DNA from: Modestobacter lapidis
Lineage (GTDB): Bacteria; Actinomycetota; Actinomycetes; Mycobacteriales; Geodermatophilaceae
NCBI GenBank assembly: GCA_019779905.1
Contig: JABAKE010000002.1
Coordinates: forward strand, 124,001 to 188,000
Length of the DNA stretch: 64,000 nucleotides
Direction: 5' to 3'
A model generated the notes under the pieces. It was given only the letters and a program-made list of their open reading frames with translations, searched no databases and was not told the origin of the DNA. Below, in pieces: positions 62,007-64,000 of the stretch; position 1 is the first letter of the stretch, and each line of letters begins with the position of its first letter. Made by a program: the position numbers and the translations under genes.

Positions 62007-64000
62007 TCAGGCGCCGTCCGCGCTGGACCGGAAGCGGCGCAGCCGCAGGCTGTTGGTGACCACCAGCACCGAGGACGCCGCCATCGCCAGACCGGCCAGC
62101 AGCGGGTTCAGGTAGCCCAGCGCCGCCAGCGGGATCAGCGCCACGTTGTAGGCGAAGGCCCAGAACAGGTTGCCCTTGATCACCGCCAGGGTGCGCCGGG
62201 ACAGGCGCACGGCGTCCACGGCGGCGTCCAGGTCGGCTCGGACGAGGGTCAGGTCGCTGGCCTCGATCGCCACGTCGGTGCCCGACCCCATGGCCAGCCC
62301 CAGGTCGGCCTGGGCGAGCGCCGGAGCGTCGTTGACGCCGTCGCCGACCATCGCCACGACCCGACCGCGGGCCTGCAGGTCGCGCACGACGTCGACCTTG
62401 CCGGCCGGCAACACCCCGGCGACGACCTCGCCGCGGTCGGGGTCCAGCCCGACCGACCGGGCCACCGCGGCGGCGGCACCGGGGTTGTCGCCGGTGAGCA
62501 GGACGGGCGCCAGGCCGAGCTCCCGCAGCCGCGCGATCGCGGCCGCGCTGGTCGGCTTGACGGTGTCGGCGACGACGCAGACGCCCGTGACCGCGCCGTC
62601 CACGGCGACCAGGACGGCGGTCTGCCCGGCGCCCTCGGCCCGGTCGACGACGACGGCCAGGTCGGCCGGCACCGGGCCCGGCATCGCCGACGCCCGCCCG
62701 ACGACGACGTCCCGGCCGGACACCCGGCCGCGCACGCCGATCCCCTGCTCGCTGCTGAAGCCCTCGACCTCGGGCAGGTCGCCGGCGGCCGCCACGATCG
62801 CGCGGGCGATGGGGTGCTCGGAGCCGGCCTCCACGGCGGCGGCCAGGCGCAGGGTGTCCGGCGGGCCGGCCACCTCGAGCAGGCTCATCTGCCCGGTGGT
62901 GACGGTGCCGGTCTTGTCCAGCAGGACGGTGTCCACCCGCCGGGTGCTCTCCAGCACCTCCGGCCCCTTGATCAGCACGCCGAGCTGGGCACCACGGCCG
63001 GTGCCGACGAGCAGCGCGGTGGGAGTGGCCAGGCCGAGCGCGCAGGGGCAGGCGATGACGAGCACCGCGACGGCCGCGGTGAACGCCACCGTGGCATCGC
63101 CGGTTACGAGCAGCCAGGTGACCAGGGTGCCCAGGGCGAGGACCAGGACGATCGGCACGAAGACCGCCGAGACCCGGTCGGCCAGCCGCTGCACCGGCGC
63201 CTTGCCGCTCTGCGCCCGGGTGACCAGCCGGCCCAGCTGGGCGAGCGTGGTCGCGGACCCGACGCGGGTCGCCTCGACGACCAGCCGGCCGCCGGCGTTG
63301 ACCGTGGCGCCGGTGACGGGCGCGCCGGTGCCGACCTCGACGGGAACGCTCTCCCCGGTCAGCATCGACATGTCGACCGCGGAGCTGCCGCTGACGACGA
63401 CGCCGTCGGTGGCGATCTTCTCCCCCGGCCGGACGACGAACCGGTCGCCGACCGCCAGCGCACCGATGGGCACCCGGACCTCGCGGCCCTCGCGCAGCAC
63501 GGCGGCGTCCTTGGCGCCCAGCTCCAGCAGCGCGGTCAGGGCGGCGCCGGAGCGGCGCTTGGCCCGGGCCTCGGCGTAGCGGCCGGCGAGCAGGAAGACC
63601 GTGACCGCCGCGGCGACCTCGAGGTAGATCTCGTGGCTGCCGGCGCCCTGCTCGGCGATCAGCGTGAAGGACATCCGCATGCCGGACATGCCGGCGTCCC
63701 CGAGGAACAACGCCCACAGCGACCACAGGTAGGCCGCCGAGATGCCGATCGAGACCAGGGTGTCCATGGTGCTGGCGCGGTGCCGGGCGTTGACCACCGC
63801 GGCGCGGTGGAACGGCCAGGCACCCCAGACCGCTACCGGGCTGGCCAGGGTGAGCACCAGCCACTGCCAGTTGTCGAACTGCAGCGCCGGGATCATCGAC
63901 AGCAGCACGACGGGCAGGGTGAGCGCCGCGCTGATGATCAGCCGCTGGCGCAGGCCCGCCTCCGGCGCGGGGGCGTCGGGGACGGGGTCCCCGTCGTCCG
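62007..64000 (-). CDS. copA: copper-type P1B ATPase, 3' part
   Basis: The gene runs off the right edge; about 664 C-terminal residues are present. Transmembrane metal site [12 protein letters not shown] (CPC), actuator MLTGES, phosphorylation site [10 protein letters not shown], the HP locus [12 protein letters not shown] and hinge [12 protein letters not shown]. The CPC motif and this order indicate a Cu(I) (or Ag) exporter. The N-terminal metal-binding domain lies outside the window. Confidence 0.92.
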   Translation of the reverse strand, partial: DDGDPVPDAPAPEAGLRQRLIISAALTLPVVLLSMIPALQFDNWQWLVLTLASPVAVWGAWPFHRAAVVNARHRASTMDTLVSIGISAAYLWSLWALFLGDAGMSGMRMSFTLIAEQGAGSHEIYLEVAAAVTVFLLAGRYAEARAKRRSGAALTALLELGAKDAAVLREGREVRVPIGALAVGDRFVVRPGEKIATDGVVVSGSSAVDMSMLTGESVPVEVGTGAPVTGATVNAGGRLVVEATRVGSATTLAQLGRLVTRAQSGKAPVQRLADRVSAVFVPIVLVLALGTLVTWLLVTGDATVAFTAAVAVLVIACPCALGLATPTALLVGTGRGAQLGVLIKGPEVLESTRRVDTVLLDKTGTVTTGQMSLLEVAGPPDTLRLAAAVEAGSEHPIARAIVAAAGDLPEVEGFSSEQGIGVRGRVSGRDVVVGRASAMPGPVPADLAVVVDRAEGAGQTAVLVAVDGAVTGVCVVADTVKPTSAAAIARLRELGLAPVLLTGDNPGAAAAVARSVGLDPDRGEVVAGVLPAGKVDVVRDLQARGRVVAMVGDGVNDAPALAQADLGLAMGSGTDVAIEASDLTLVRADLDAAVDAVRLSRRTLAVIKGNLFWAFAYNVALIPLAALGYLNPLLAGLAMAASSVLVVTNSLRLRRFRSSADGA

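Overview
The window is 64 kb of very high G+C DNA with near-saturated third-codon G/C, tightly packed genes, many GTG starts, WhiB, IdeR-like, TetR and SpoIIE/PP2C-type regulators, and a urease set without ureE. This fits an actinobacterium. The mix of a bacteriophytochrome fused to a PP2C phosphatase, several GAF-ANTAR proteins, amylosucrase and a methylcrotonyl-CoA carboxylase locus suggests Geodermatophilaceae (Blastococcus/Geodermatophilus/Modestobacter type). That family assignment is inference. I see no prophage, insertion sequence, CRISPR array or rRNA. The region reads as core and lightly accessory chromosome.

Layout. 1-5 kb: 3' end of an amylosucrase, a DUF885 protein, a WhiB2/WhmD-type regulator and a quinone oxidoreductase. 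5-14 kb: an acetyltransferase-like gene, a secreted membrane-anchored protein, then a branched-chain acyl-CoA (leucine) catabolic locus (acyl-CoA dehydrogenase, biotin carboxylase and carboxyltransferase subunits, divergent TetR). A ferritin and a small Cys-rich protein under an IdeR-like box sit inside this locus. 13.7-19.6 kb: pentapeptide-repeat protein, NERD-like membrane protein, polytopic membrane protein, oligoribonuclease and tRNA-His. 19.9-24.6 kb: ureABCFGD, overlapping throughout. 24.7-30.5 kb: ACT protein, four GAF/ANTAR-type proteins, an L,D-transpeptidase and tRNA-Lys. 30.5-36 kb: enoyl-CoA hydratase, MFS exporter, gluconokinase, then a secreted trypsin-like protease, an FHA-HTH regulator and a secreted calcium-loop protein; the protease and calcium-loop genes carry near-identical upstream elements. 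36-43 kb: proline catabolism (pruA, proline dehydrogenase), a divergent PucR-type regulator overlapping heme oxygenase, and a bacteriophytochrome-PP2C. 43-51 kb: flavoprotein, MEDS-ATPase, isopentenyl-diphosphate isomerase, Tat phosphatase and a three-gene PEP-utilising-enzyme operon. 51-64 kb: hydrolase, PAS-PP2C phosphatase, YcaQ-like protein, two MFS transporters, SDR, aldo/keto reductase, histidine phosphatase, EAL protein, TetR and the 3' part of a copper-type P-ATPase.

The most notable non-genic signal is a family of about 58-nt nested hairpins. Five copies were found, four of them immediately after a stop codon. The inner loop is nearly invariant (TCGCAnGCTC), while both stems change sequence and keep pairing, so the pairing itself appears conserved. 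One copy has become the 3' coding end of idi. The second non-genic signal is a 32-bp element, 29/32 identical, about 70 bp upstream of two secreted-protein genes that flank an FHA-HTH regulator.
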